The notes beneath the pieces are model-generated. The model worked only from the letters and a program-made list of their open reading frames with translations, was not told where the DNA came from and did no database searches. The position numbers and the translations under genes are program-made. Source: Halomonas sp. QHL1 (lineage in GTDB: Bacteria > Pseudomonadota > Gammaproteobacteria > Pseudomonadales > Halomonadaceae). From it: a stretch of DNA of 64,000 bases. Position 1 is the first letter of the stretch, and each line of letters starts with the position of its first letter. The stretch spans positions 1,759,705 to 1,823,704 of the forward strand of contig NZ_MINL01000001.1 in NCBI RefSeq assembly GCF_001882345.1, in the 5' to 3' direction. Below are positions 8,313 to 18,065 of this stretch, piece after piece.

Positions 8313-9953
8313 GTGGATAACCACGATGATAAACGTCCCCCTGAAGAGCCGGTCTCTGAGGGCATACCCGCCCCAGATGGCGCGGCGAATCTGATTGATA
8401 CCGATTATGTAATTGGTCAAGACAACATCACCACGAATGCCATGGGTCTTAATCTTGACCTACACGGCAAGGTATTTAGCATTTCGGCGGTTGTGGTGCT
8501 GTTGTTTGTAGTACTGACGCTGGCACTGCAAGACACCATAGCCCCTATTTATGATGCTATTTTCGGTTTTTTGACCGGAAATTTGGCATGGTTCTTTATA
8601 TTAGCGGCGAATATATTCGTCATTTTATGTATTGGTCTGATTTTCTCCCCTTTAGGTAAAATCCGTATTGGTGGCGCCGATGCCAAACCCGATTTTACCT
8701 ATATAGGCTGGTTTTCAATGCTGTTTGCCGCAGGCATGGGCATTGGCCTGATGTTCTTCGGCGTTAATGAACCGCTGACGCACTTTGGCACTTCATTTGA
8801 CGGCGGCAGTTGGGCGCCGCTTGCAGGTGCGGAAGGTAATGCTGCCGGTGCTGAAGCGTTAGCTATGGCCGCAACCATCTTTCACTGGGGCCTGCACCCT
8901 TGGGCAATTTACGCGGTAGTGGCGCTTTCGCTGGCGCTGTTCTCGTTCAATAAGGGTTTGCCACTCTCTATGCGTTCGGTGTTTTACCCGATTTTAGGTG
9001 AACGCGTCTGGGGCTGGCCAGGCCATGTAATTGATATTTTGGCTGTATTTGCAACGTTGTTTGGCCTGGCCACCTCATTGGGCCTAGGCGCTACCCAGGC
9101 CGCGGCGGGTCTTACCTACTTGTTTGACGCGCCGGAAAGCGATATCACCATGATCCTGTTGATCGTTGGTATTACGATTATCGCCATCGGCTCGATTCTA
9201 GCGGGCGTCGATAAAGGTGTTCAGCTACTCTCAAAAATCAACATCGCCATGGCGGCAGCCCTGCTGTTCTTTGTGATTGCAGTCGGCCCTACCCTGTTGA
9301 TTGCCACCGGCTTCTTTGAAAACCTGTTGAACTATGCGGTTCATCTACCTGCGCTGTCGAACCCCTTCGGCCGTGAAGATGCCAACTTCAGCCAAGGCTG
9401 GACGGCCTTCTATTGGGCATGGTGGATCTCCTGGTCCCCGTACGTCGGCATGTTTATCGCCCGGGTATCCCGTGGCCGCACCGTTCGCGAATTCCTGATA
9501 TCCGTTATGCTGGTGCCCTTTTTCGTGTCGGTGCTATGGATGACTACCTTCGGTGGAACCGCCATTGATCAATATGTGAGCCAGGGCATTGAAGCCGTGC
9601 GTGACGCCGGAGTGGATCTACAGCTGTTCGTCATGCTGGAGCAGTTGCCGCTGTCACAAATCACCTCGTTCATCGCGATTCTATTGGTGATTATCTTCTT
9701 TGTGACCTCTTCTGACTCCGGTTCGCTGGTGATCGACTCGATTACGGCGGGCGGCAAGGTCGATGCGCCAAAACCACAGCGCGTGTTCTGGGCGATCATC
9801 GAAGGTGCAATTGCCATTGCGCTACTGCTCGGCGGTGGCTTGACCGCGCTGCAAACCATGGCTGTCTCCACAGGCTTCCCGTTCACCATCATCTTGCTGG
9901 TGGCCTGCTATGCCATTATCAAGGGGTTGATGAGCGAGCCAAAAGCAGTTTAA
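8313..9953 (+). CDS. BCCT-family osmoprotectant/choline transporter
   Basis: Secondary carrier for betaine, choline, carnitine or related compounds, 546 residues. It starts at GTG with AGAGG five to six bases upstream. A hydrophilic 50-residue N-terminus precedes about 12 membrane segments. Diagnostic motifs are AAGMGIGLMFFGVNEPL (the glycine-rich stretch of sodium- or proton-coupled members), FHWGLHPWAIYA, and the near-invariant WWISWSPYVGMFIARVSRGR. The C-terminal tail after the last segment is very short, unlike carriers whose long tails sense osmolarity. Its place right after proVWX points to osmoprotection; substrate cannot be read from the sequence. Confidence 0.93.
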   Translation: MDNHDDKRPPEEPVSEGIPAPDGAANLIDTDYVIGQDNITTNAMGLNLDLHGKVFSISAVVVLLFVVLTLALQDTIAPIYDAIFGFLTGNLAWFFILAANIFVILCIGLIFSPLGKIRIGGADAKPDFTYIGWFSMLFAAGMGIGLMFFGVNEPLTHFGTSFDGGSWAPLAGAEGNAAGAEALAMAATIFHWGLHPWAIYAVVALSLALFSFNKGLPLSMRSVFYPILGERVWGWPGHVIDILAVFATLFGLATSLGLGATQAAAGLTYLFDAPESDITMILLIVGITIIAIGSILAGVDKGVQLLSKINIAMAAALLFFVIAVGPTLLIATGFFENLLNYAVHLPALSNPFGREDANFSQGWTAFYWAWWISWSPYVGMFIARVSRGRTVREFLISVMLVPFFVSVLWMTTFGGTAIDQYVSQGIEAVRDAGVDLQLFVMLEQLPLSQITSFIAILLVIIFFVTSSDSGSLVIDSITAGGKVDAPKPQRVFWAIIEGAIAIALLLGGGLTALQTMAVSTGFPFTIILLVACYAIIKGLMSEPKAV

Positions 9954-9980
9954 GACTTCTTTTAGCTTTAGCTAGCAAGC

Positions 9981-10013
9981 AAAACGGGCAGCCCAAAGGG
10001 TTGCCCGTTTTTT
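9981..10013. terminator. bidirectional intrinsic terminator
   Basis: A 14-bp stem (9981-9994 with 9998-10011, one G-T pair) has a 3-base loop and T runs on both strands, six T on the plus strand. It lies between the convergent BCCT and exonuclease genes and can serve both. Confidence 0.88.
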
Positions 10014-10036
10014 GTTGATATCTTGGCAGCGAGCCT

Positions 10037-10762
10037 TTAACACCAAATATCGTTCAATGGCGTTTCAGGCTGATAATGGGTGGCAATTTGCGCCTGCAAC
10101 AGCTCTGCGGTTGCCAGCGCATCCACTAAGGCATGATGCCCTTGATAAGCAGGTAAGCCATAGCGTTCGCGGCTAGCGTGCAGGCGGATGGAAACTGGCG
10201 GGCGACCCAGCCAGCGACGAAACCGGGCCCACAGGGTTTGGCGATGCAGCCGCGCTTCCAGCGACATGGTATCAATCATTGGAAACAGCACCCCTTCCCC
10301 ACGTCGGGCTTTGACGGCTGCATCCAAAAAGGGCCGCTCAATATTGCGAAAATGCACCACCACTAAGCGCCCCGCTAACTGGGCCAGCAGTTCGTCCAGG
10401 ACCTCTTCTAAGTCCGGCGCCTGGGCGATCTCCGAGTGGGTAATATGATGGTAGGCAATCGAGGCTTCATCCAATGGCCTTGGCGGCTTGACGACCCAAT
10501 AGCGTCGCTCGGCCAACTTGATACGGCCTAACGTGAACGGTACAACACCAATGCTGACAATCCCATGACGCCGCTCATCCAGCCCGGTGGTTTCCATATC
10601 CAGCGCCACCATCGGCACGTCGGCTATCGGGGTTTCAGGGTCAGGCAGCAGCGTACCAAAAAATTGCTGGATGGCAGGATTTTTCGCCTGCTGCGCTCGC
10701 TGGGCCATATAGCCCTGCCAGTCAGCCTGGGTGATTTTCTGACGAGGACGTATACCGAACAT
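10037..10762 (-). CDS. DnaQ-like 3'-5' exonuclease
   Basis: DEDDh-type exonuclease of 241 residues. ExoI is present as VALDMETTGLD (about 54-63), ExoII in the region around HFRNIERPFLD, and ExoIII as HHALVDALATAELL with the catalytic His and Asp. It is much closer to the family found beside DUF294 proteins than to the replicative DnaQ. The ATG stands one base after the stop of that DUF294 gene, so the two are co-translated. The biological role of this pair is not established; a link to nucleotide signalling is inference. Confidence 0.9.
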   Translation of the reverse strand: MFGIRPRQKITQADWQGYMAQRAQQAKNPAIQQFFGTLLPDPETPIADVPMVALDMETTGLDERRHGIVSIGVVPFTLGRIKLAERRYWVVKPPRPLDEASIAYHHITHSEIAQAPDLEEVLDELLAQLAGRLVVVHFRNIERPFLDAAVKARRGEGVLFPMIDTMSLEARLHRQTLWARFRRWLGRPPVSIRLHASRERYGLPAYQGHHALVDALATAELLQAQIATHYQPETPLNDIWC

Positions 10763-10763
10763 T

Positions 10764-12674
10764 TTAACGCCCCTGCCGCTGAGCGGGCATGGGGTAGCGG
10801 AATTTGAGAAATTTTTGCGCGTTGCTCAGCACCTGGAAGGCGTCTTTCAGGGTGTGGCGTTCGCTATCCGCAACGTTTTCGGGCTCGATATTATTATCCG
10901 GCAAGCGATCCTCTTGCAGATCGATCATTTGATGGCGAATCCGCGACATGCATAAAAACTCAAATGCGTAGCTTAGCTTGTCGCTCATGCCGGTCGCTAA
11001 TAGCTGGGTCTTGCTGATGTCATTCAAGCGCTGAAAGGAGTTCTGTGCCTTGGAGCCGCTGGCCAAGGCATGAATCCGCACCAAATCCACCATCGGTGCG
11101 GTACCGCGGCGCTTCAAGTTGATGGAGTTGTTGTGCTTACCATCTTGTTCCATCACAAAGGTGCGGAAAAATCCTAGCGGCGGCGTACGATTTAAGGCAT
11201 TACGTGCCATGGCGGCTAAAAACAGCGGTGATTTTGGCGCTGTCTCGGCAATCAAATCCTGCAGCGTTTCCACATAGAGGTCTTCGCCGTAACAGCTATC
11301 CAGATCGAAGAAAATAGAGCTGTGCAGCAGTCTTTCAGGCGTGGGGTTGGCCATCCAATCCTGAAAATAACTTTTCCAAACGCTGAGCGGCTGACGCCAC
11401 TGAGCGTTAGTCGCCATGACATCACCTTTGCAGTAGGTGTAGCCGCAGGCGTCTAAGCCATCGCTAACAATTTTTGCCAGCGCGTAAAAGTAGTCATCAT
11501 GCTCTTCAGGGTTAAACTCGTCGGAGAGGATCAGCGCATTATCCTGGTCGGTGACAATGCTCTGCTCATTACGCGCCATGGAGCCATTGACCATAAAACA
11601 GTAAGGCACCGGCGGTGGGCCGAGTTCCGCTTCGGCCATTTCCAGCAACCGCCGCGTAAAGCTTCGCCCAATGGTAGAGAGCGCGCTGCCCACCATCTGT
11701 GAGTTAGCCCCCTCTTGCACCATACGTACAAACGCCGCGCTTACATCTGGCGCTAAGCGTGCTAGCCCCTGGGCGCTAGACTGATTAAAGATATTGCTGA
11801 CTAAATAGAGGCCGCTATGGGTCTCGTAGCGGATAATATCGGAGAGGTGCGCCACCCCCACCGGGCGCTGACGGTATAGCACAGGCAGGTGATGCACGTT
11901 ACTGCGCAGCATCGTCAGCATGGCTTCATAAACAGAGGCGTCAGATTGAATGGTAATTAGCCGTGAGGAAACCACCTCCCCGACCGAGGTTTGTGGCGAT
12001 AACCCCTCGGCCACAATGCGGGTACGAAAATCACTGTCGGTTAAAATCCCGCACATCTGCCAGGTTTGGCCTTCGCTATCTTTAAAACTGTAGCGCGGGT
12101 TATCGCTACCCTCTTTTATGACCAGCAGCGCGGAGGCTTGGGCTTCGCTCATTTGCTGCGCGGCGAGCTGAACGCTGGTAGAGGTTTCCACCATTACCGG
12201 GTAGCGGGTTAGCAGTTTGCGTATCCGCGTAACCATCATGTCGTTGGACTTCTTTTGCTGTTCGGCGGCGCTCTCTAGCCGCGGCCGCTCCAACTCAACA
12301 AAATCGGCAAAATGGTCATCCTCCTCGCACAGCCGTAGAAAGACGGCTTTAGGGATAAAATAAATCAGCGTATCTTCGATAGCCTTGGCAGGAAAACGTA
12401 CTTTGTGGTTACGCAGCAGGCTGAAATGGCCAAAAATATCGCCTTCGCCCAGGCGGTTATACAGTTCCCCCTGACTACGATAAACCTCCACGGCGCCACT
12501 GCGGATATAACACAGATCATTGAGCATCTCGTTGAGCGCTAATATATCGCTGCCGGTTTTGAAGTAACTCACTTCCACCTGTTCAGCAATGGCATCAAGC
12601 AGATCATCCGACAGCCCATCAAAAGGGGGAAAGCGTCCCATATGTTGGCGTATTTCTAACAGTTCGACATCCAT
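10764..12674 (-). CDS. cNMP-binding, CBS and DUF294 nucleotidyltransferase-like protein
   Basis: Cytoplasmic multidomain protein of 636 residues from ATG 12674, which has GAGGAG six bases upstream; the open frame runs 13 codons further without a ribosome site. Order: a cyclic-nucleotide-binding beta roll (about 10-130), two CBS motifs (about 165-285), then a DUF294 nucleotidyltransferase-like domain with the GSMARNEQSIVTDQDNALI signature near 360-380, and the DUF294 C-terminal helical domain. The DxD-like TDQDNA is kept, so activity is plausible. In Pseudomonas and Vibrio relatives this pair commonly lies near acetate genes (acs, actP); none is seen here. Confidence 0.88.
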   Translation of the reverse strand: MDVELLEIRQHMGRFPPFDGLSDDLLDAIAEQVEVSYFKTGSDILALNEMLNDLCYIRSGAVEVYRSQGELYNRLGEGDIFGHFSLLRNHKVRFPAKAIEDTLIYFIPKAVFLRLCEEDDHFADFVELERPRLESAAEQQKKSNDMMVTRIRKLLTRYPVMVETSTSVQLAAQQMSEAQASALLVIKEGSDNPRYSFKDSEGQTWQMCGILTDSDFRTRIVAEGLSPQTSVGEVVSSRLITIQSDASVYEAMLTMLRSNVHHLPVLYRQRPVGVAHLSDIIRYETHSGLYLVSNIFNQSSAQGLARLAPDVSAAFVRMVQEGANSQMVGSALSTIGRSFTRRLLEMAEAELGPPPVPYCFMVNGSMARNEQSIVTDQDNALILSDEFNPEEHDDYFYALAKIVSDGLDACGYTYCKGDVMATNAQWRQPLSVWKSYFQDWMANPTPERLLHSSIFFDLDSCYGEDLYVETLQDLIAETAPKSPLFLAAMARNALNRTPPLGFFRTFVMEQDGKHNNSINLKRRGTAPMVDLVRIHALASGSKAQNSFQRLNDISKTQLLATGMSDKLSYAFEFLCMSRIRHQMIDLQEDRLPDNNIEPENVADSERHTLKDAFQVLSNAQKFLKFRYPMPAQRQGR

Positions 12675-12802
12675 ACGGACTCCTCGGGCTTGCCGGTCAA
12701 TAGACTGGGTCATCTACACACAATGCAAAGTGTGGCGGGAAGCCTAAGTCAGGTAAACCCCACCACACATAATAAAACTGCCCGTTGGTGAAGCGACCCG
12801 CA

Positions 12803-12838
12803 AAACAAAAAGCCCGGTGCTGTTATGCACCGGGCTTT
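12803..12838 (-). terminator. intrinsic terminator of the DUF4168 gene
   Basis: A perfect 12-bp stem (12809-12820 with 12827-12838) has a 6-base loop and a T-rich tail on the minus strand. It stands about 90 bases past the DUF4168 stop. The 250-base gap between the neighbouring genes shows nothing else. Confidence 0.85.
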
Positions 12839-12926
12839 GATGGCCTAAGCCATACTGATAATCACTCTGCTAAATGATGATTAATGTATTAGCAAAACCA
12901 AAATCAGATACTGTCAGCGGTATGGC

Positions 12927-13319
12927 TTAAGATTGGCTAGCCATTTCCTGCACACGCTGCATCATTTCTGGATCTTGCTGAATGGATTGACCAATAGCAT
13001 TGAAGGTATCAACATCAAGGCCACTGTCTTCGACCACTTCGATCATGCGGTCGTTAGCTTCAGTGCGTACTTCCTGTTGTGCTGATTCATCTTCCGCTTC
13101 CTGCAGACGCTGGGTATATTCCTGAGAAATAACCGCAATTTCTTGAGAAGCATCGGCAAACTGCTGGAGCTGGTCGTCAGAAAAATCCTGGGCAGGTGCT
13201 TGCTGGGTCGCCATTGGATCTTGTGCTGCGCCTTGTTGCTCTTCCTGGGCGTGGGCAGTAGCCGTCATCAGACCGGTTGCGAGCAGAGCAGCGGAGAACA
13301 GAGCAGTCATACGTTGCAT
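12927..13319 (-). CDS. DUF4168 exported protein
   Basis: Small secreted protein, 130 residues from ATG 13319, chosen because GAGG stands eight bases upstream and a signal peptide (residues 1-22, ending AHA) follows directly. The mature part has a Gln/Ala-rich linker and then the DUF4168 helical domain: FSDDQLQQFADASQEI, a charged helix, and a C-terminal run ending in Gln and Met residues. The family is common in halophilic and marine proteobacteria and has no assigned function. It is monocistronic, divergent from the EamA gene across an A+T-rich gap. Confidence 0.85.
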   Translation of the reverse strand: MQRMTALFSAALLATGLMTATAHAQEEQQGAAQDPMATQQAPAQDFSDDQLQQFADASQEIAVISQEYTQRLQEAEDESAQQEVRTEANDRMIEVVEDSGLDVDTFNAIGQSIQQDPEMMQRVQEMASQS

Positions 13320-13463
13320 AGAAGAAACCTCAATATTGCGTTGTGTATGTGCCCACTGTGACGCGCCTAATCCAAGCAGGTTCAATTTATTATGTAAAAG
13401 TTAGTAACAAAAAGAACTTTATGTATCACAAAAATAGCTAAAACACCCTACTATGGAAACGAT

Positions 13464-14402
13464 ATGCCAAGCTTATTCAACAAGTTACGTCAAAATGACC
13501 TGCCCTCCGCAGGGTTGGCCGCCATGCCCGCACTTTTTGTTCTGCTTTGGAGCACCGGCTTTATCGGCGCTAAGTTTGGCCTGCCTTACGCAGAACCCTT
13601 TACGTTTTTATTTATCCGCTTTGTACTCACGCTGCTGCTACTGATACCGCTGGTCGTCGTGATGCGTATACCTTGGCCTTCATCACCCAGGTTATGGACA
13701 CACATCGCTATATCAGGTTTTCTAGTCCATGGTGCCTATTTAGGTGGCGTCTTCTACGGAATTTACCTAGGTATGCCCGCTGGCCTAGCAGCATTACTGG
13801 TGGGGCTCCAGCCACTTCTGACGGCCGCCTTTGCCGGGCCTTTATTAGGTGAACAACTCACTTGGCGCCAATGGGTAGGGTTAGGGCTGGGCCTGATTGG
13901 CATCTGCCTAGTGCTCGGCAGTAAGCTTGATCTGGGTGAGTCACTGTTTGATGGCTTCGGGATTAGCGCTCTGCTGTGTGTCACTGCCGCTTTAATGGGA
14001 ATTTCACTGGGCACGCTTTATCAGAAAAGGTATTGCACCAGTATGCCGCTGCTTTCTGGGGCGGTTATTCAGTACTTGGCGGCTGGCGCTCTACTCGGGA
14101 TGGGTGCCCTGGTTTTTGAGACCCGCCAAGTGGAGTGGACCAGCACTTTTGTGCTGACCCTGGGCTGGCTGGTGTTGATTCTCTCAATTGCCGCTATCCT
14201 GTTACTCATGGCATTGATTAAAAAGGGGGAAGCCTCGCGTGTGGCGAGTCTTTTTTATCTTGTGCCACCGGTCACGGCGCTTCAGGCGTGGTGGCTGTTT
14301 GACGAACGTCTTCCCTTATTAGGACTTGTAGGGATGTTGGTCGCCATCACTGGGGTGGTGATGGTTATACGAAAACCCGCCCCTAAGACGGTTAGACGAT
14401 AA
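13464..14402 (+). CDS. EamA/DMT-family transporter
   Basis: Drug/metabolite transporter of 312 residues with about ten hydrophobic segments in two EamA repeats (about 20-150 and 165-305). Typical features are the N-terminal LLWSTGFIGAKFGLPYAEP, the helix GMPAGLAALLVGLQPLLTA that closes the first repeat, and the C-terminal VTALQAWWLFDERLPLLGLVG. Members export amino acids, metabolites or dyes; substrate cannot be inferred. The EAL gene follows 48 bases later on the same strand. Confidence 0.9.
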   Translation: MPSLFNKLRQNDLPSAGLAAMPALFVLLWSTGFIGAKFGLPYAEPFTFLFIRFVLTLLLLIPLVVVMRIPWPSSPRLWTHIAISGFLVHGAYLGGVFYGIYLGMPAGLAALLVGLQPLLTAAFAGPLLGEQLTWRQWVGLGLGLIGICLVLGSKLDLGESLFDGFGISALLCVTAALMGISLGTLYQKRYCTSMPLLSGAVIQYLAAGALLGMGALVFETRQVEWTSTFVLTLGWLVLILSIAAILLLMALIKKGEASRVASLFYLVPPVTALQAWWLFDERLPLLGLVGMLVAITGVVMVIRKPAPKTVRR

Positions 14403-14450
14403 CGCGATATTTATAATTATCGATAATTTTATTCCAGGGCTTGGATAAAC

Positions 14451-15218
14451 ATGTCAGTACAACACCACTGTGCCAGGGTGAACGGACACTGTAACCGTTG
14501 CGATTCTCCGGTACCTTTTGCATTTACGATGGCATTTCAACCGATCGTCAATGTCAGTCAGCGACAAATCATTTCCTACGAGGCATTAGTACGCGGCCCG
14601 AGTGGTGAATCTGCTTTTTCAATACTGGGCCAAGTGACCGATGAGTTGATGTACCGCTTTGACCAGGCATGCCGTATTAAAGCCATTGAGCTAGCTAGCG
14701 AACTGGGCATGCGGGAACGGCTCTCTATTAACTTTCTGCCTAATGCGGTTTATGAGCCTCAGGCCTGCATCCAAGCCACCCTGGAAACAGCGCACCGTGT
14801 TGGCTGGCCCACTGAGCGGCTCAATTTCGAAATTACCGAAACCGAGCGGGTCAATGACCGCATGCATATGCGTACGATTATTGAGAGCTACCGCGAGATG
14901 GGCTTTACCACCTCGCTGGATGACTTTGGTAACGGCTATGCCAATCTCGATCTGTTGACCGACCTACGGCCTGATACGTTGAAAATCGACCGTGACCTGG
15001 TAATGGGGTGCGATAGCGACAAGCGCCGCCAAGCCATCCTACGTAGCCTGGTGGCACTCGCAGAAACATTGGGGACACAGCTGATTGCAGAGGGCATTGA
15101 AACCCGCGAGGAGTCCCGCTGCTTGCTGGAATTGGGTATTCCCATGCAGCAGGGCTATTACTTCTCCTATCCCAATCTAGAAGCACTGGCGGAAATTGAC
15201 GACGCCAAATACGACTAG
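14451..15218 (+). CDS. stand-alone EAL-domain c-di-GMP phosphodiesterase
   Basis: 255-residue protein made almost wholly of an EAL domain, which hydrolyses cyclic di-GMP. Catalytic positions are kept: YEALVRG (EAL), SINFLPN, FEITETE, LDDFGNGYANLD, LKIDRDL, IAEGIE and QGYYF. The sequence resembles EAL domains linked to BLUF sensors (LSINFLPNAVYEP type), but no BLUF domain is present. Instead, a 25-residue N-terminus carries two His and three Cys in HHCARVNGHCNRCD, a spacing that could bind metal or sense redox. That role is inference. The gene stands alone between an EamA transporter and the opposing mtgA. Confidence 0.9.
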   Translation: MSVQHHCARVNGHCNRCDSPVPFAFTMAFQPIVNVSQRQIISYEALVRGPSGESAFSILGQVTDELMYRFDQACRIKAIELASELGMRERLSINFLPNAVYEPQACIQATLETAHRVGWPTERLNFEITETERVNDRMHMRTIIESYREMGFTTSLDDFGNGYANLDLLTDLRPDTLKIDRDLVMGCDSDKRRQAILRSLVALAETLGTQLIAEGIETREESRCLLELGIPMQQGYYFSYPNLEALAEIDDAKYD

Positions 15219-15233
15219 CGTGGATAAAAACCG

Positions 15234-15950
15234 CTATAGGTGTTGCAAATAATCAGCCCCACCTAAGTTACGCATCTGCTGGCGAATCCACTGGCTTCGC
15301 CGCTCAACCTGGGCATCGGGACGGGCGGCGCTGCGCGTCAGCGGGCTGGGCAAAATAGCCGCAAGAAGACTCGCCTGGCGCTCAGTTAACGAGCTCGAAG
15401 AGACGCCAAAATAGTGCTGAGCAGCGGCCTCTAGCCCAAAGACACCGCGATCCCACTCGGCGACATTGAGATAGACCTCCAAAATACGCTGCTTGCTCCA
15501 GAGTATCTCAATCAGTAGCGTAAACCACGCCTCTAGCCCCTTGCGCGTCCAGCTGCGACCTGTCCACAGAAAAACGTTTTTAGCCGTTTGCTGGCTCAAG
15601 GTACTGGCACCGCGCAACCGTCCGCCGTCTCGGCTGGCCTGCAGTGCGCGACGCAATTCGACCAGATCAAACCCGCTGTGATGCGGAAAGCGCTGGTCCT
15701 CCGAGGCGATCACCGCTAGCTTGGCGTTTACCGAGAGCGAATCCCAACCACGCCACTCACGCTGTATACGAATCGGTTCGCTGTGGACCCAACTCTGTAT
15801 TTTGCGCTCGACCATCACCATTGAGCCCGGCGGAGGAACGACACGAAACAGCAGGACCAGCGCGACCGACAGCAGCACAAACGCTAAAACGCCGCGCCAA
15901 ACTATCCGCCATAGCAGACGCATAAAACGGCGCAGCGAGCGATTGAGCAT
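15234..15950 (-). CDS. mtgA: monofunctional biosynthetic peptidoglycan transglycosylase
   Basis: Glycosyltransferase family 51 enzyme of 238 residues that polymerises lipid II without a transpeptidase domain. One membrane anchor lies at about 17-37. The GT51 motifs are VIASEDQRFPHHSGFD with catalytic Glu 84, RGASTLSQQTAKNVFLW, and ILEVYLNVAEWDRGVFGLEAAA. Length matches MtgA. It begins ten bases after the fghA stop, so it probably shares that transcript. Confidence 0.95.
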   Translation of the reverse strand: MLNRSLRRFMRLLWRIVWRGVLAFVLLSVALVLLFRVVPPPGSMVMVERKIQSWVHSEPIRIQREWRGWDSLSVNAKLAVIASEDQRFPHHSGFDLVELRRALQASRDGGRLRGASTLSQQTAKNVFLWTGRSWTRKGLEAWFTLLIEILWSKQRILEVYLNVAEWDRGVFGLEAAAQHYFGVSSSSLTERQASLLAAILPSPLTRSAARPDAQVERRSQWIRQQMRNLGGADYLQHL

Positions 15951-15960
15951 CCAGTTATCC

Positions 15961-16815
15961 TTAACGCTTCATGAGGTGGTCTGCATGATAGCGCAGATGA
16001 TCCTCAATGAACGAGGCAATGAAGAAGTAACTGTGATCGTAGCCCGGTTGGCGACGCAGCGTTAACGGATGGTCGTGCTCTTCGCACACGGCTTCTAAAC
16101 GCTCTGGCTGAAGCTGCTCCTCCAGAAATTGATCCGCTTCGCCCTGGTCGATAAACAGGCGTTGGCGTGATGCGCCATTGGCCACCAGTTCGCAGGCATC
16201 GTACTGGCGCCAGCGTGACTGATCATCACCCAAATAGGCGTTAAACGCCTGCTGCCCCCAGGGGCAGTTCATCGGGTTGACCACCGGAGAGAAGGCCGAT
16301 ACCGAACGAAAACGCCCTGGATGACGCAGCGCCAGGATCAATGCCCCGTGCCCACCCATCGAGTGCCCGCTAATGGATTCGCGCCCATTGACCGGGAAGT
16401 GCTGACGCACAACGGAAGGCAACTCCTCAATCACATAGTCGTACATGCGATAGTGGGCCTTCCAGGGCGACTCGGTGGCATTGACGTAAAACCCAGCCCC
16501 AGAGCCTAAATCAAAGCTCTCATGCTCGCCGGGCAAGTCGGTGCCCCGTGGGCTGGTGTCAGGGCAAACAATCGCTACGCCTAGCTCTGCGGCAATACGG
16601 TGCGCACCCGCCTTCTGCATGAAATTTTCGTCATTACAGGTCAGCCCCGAGAGCCACCAAAGCAGGGGTACACGCGCGTTTTCCGCCTGGGGCGGCAGGT
16701 AAACGGCGAAGATCATGTCGCAATCCAACGCACGGGAGTAGTGGCGGTAGCGCTTATGCCAGCCACCGAAACTACGGTTGGCGGACACCAGTTCTAAAGT
16801 TTCACTCATGCTCAT
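15961..16815 (-). CDS. fghA: S-formylglutathione hydrolase
   Basis: Serine esterase of 284 residues that releases formate and glutathione from S-formylglutathione, the last step of glutathione-dependent formaldehyde removal. Diagnostic segments are LLWWLSGLTCNDENFMQKAG, ETDTSPRG-like CPDTSPRGTDLPGE and the nucleophile elbow SGHSMGGHGAL with Ser 152. A GYDHSYFFIASFI segment near the end holds the catalytic His. AAGGAA lies seven bases before the ATG. It follows frmA, its partner enzyme, after a 96-base gap that carries a hairpin. Confidence 0.96.
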   Translation of the reverse strand: MSMSETLELVSANRSFGGWHKRYRHYSRALDCDMIFAVYLPPQAENARVPLLWWLSGLTCNDENFMQKAGAHRIAAELGVAIVCPDTSPRGTDLPGEHESFDLGSGAGFYVNATESPWKAHYRMYDYVIEELPSVVRQHFPVNGRESISGHSMGGHGALILALRHPGRFRSVSAFSPVVNPMNCPWGQQAFNAYLGDDQSRWRQYDACELVANGASRQRLFIDQGEADQFLEEQLQPERLEAVCEEHDHPLTLRRQPGYDHSYFFIASFIEDHLRYHADHLMKR

Positions 16816-16838
16816 GGGCAGGTTCCTTTAAATGCAGC

Positions 16839-16867
16839 AAACGCGGCAGGTCTACCCTACCGCGTTT
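16839..16867 (-). other. hairpin between frmA and fghA
   Basis: Arms 16839-16850 and 16856-16867 pair at 11 of 12 positions around a 5-base loop. On the minus strand only three T follow, so it may be a leaky terminator or an mRNA-stabilising stem that tunes fghA against frmA. Confidence 0.45.
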
Positions 16868-16911
16868 TAGCGTTTCAAACGTGCTTCCTATACTACTTAA
16901 TAATGCTAGGC

Positions 16912-18045
<1,134 letters not shown>

Positions 18046-18065
18046 TCAAAAATATTAACTAAGGC

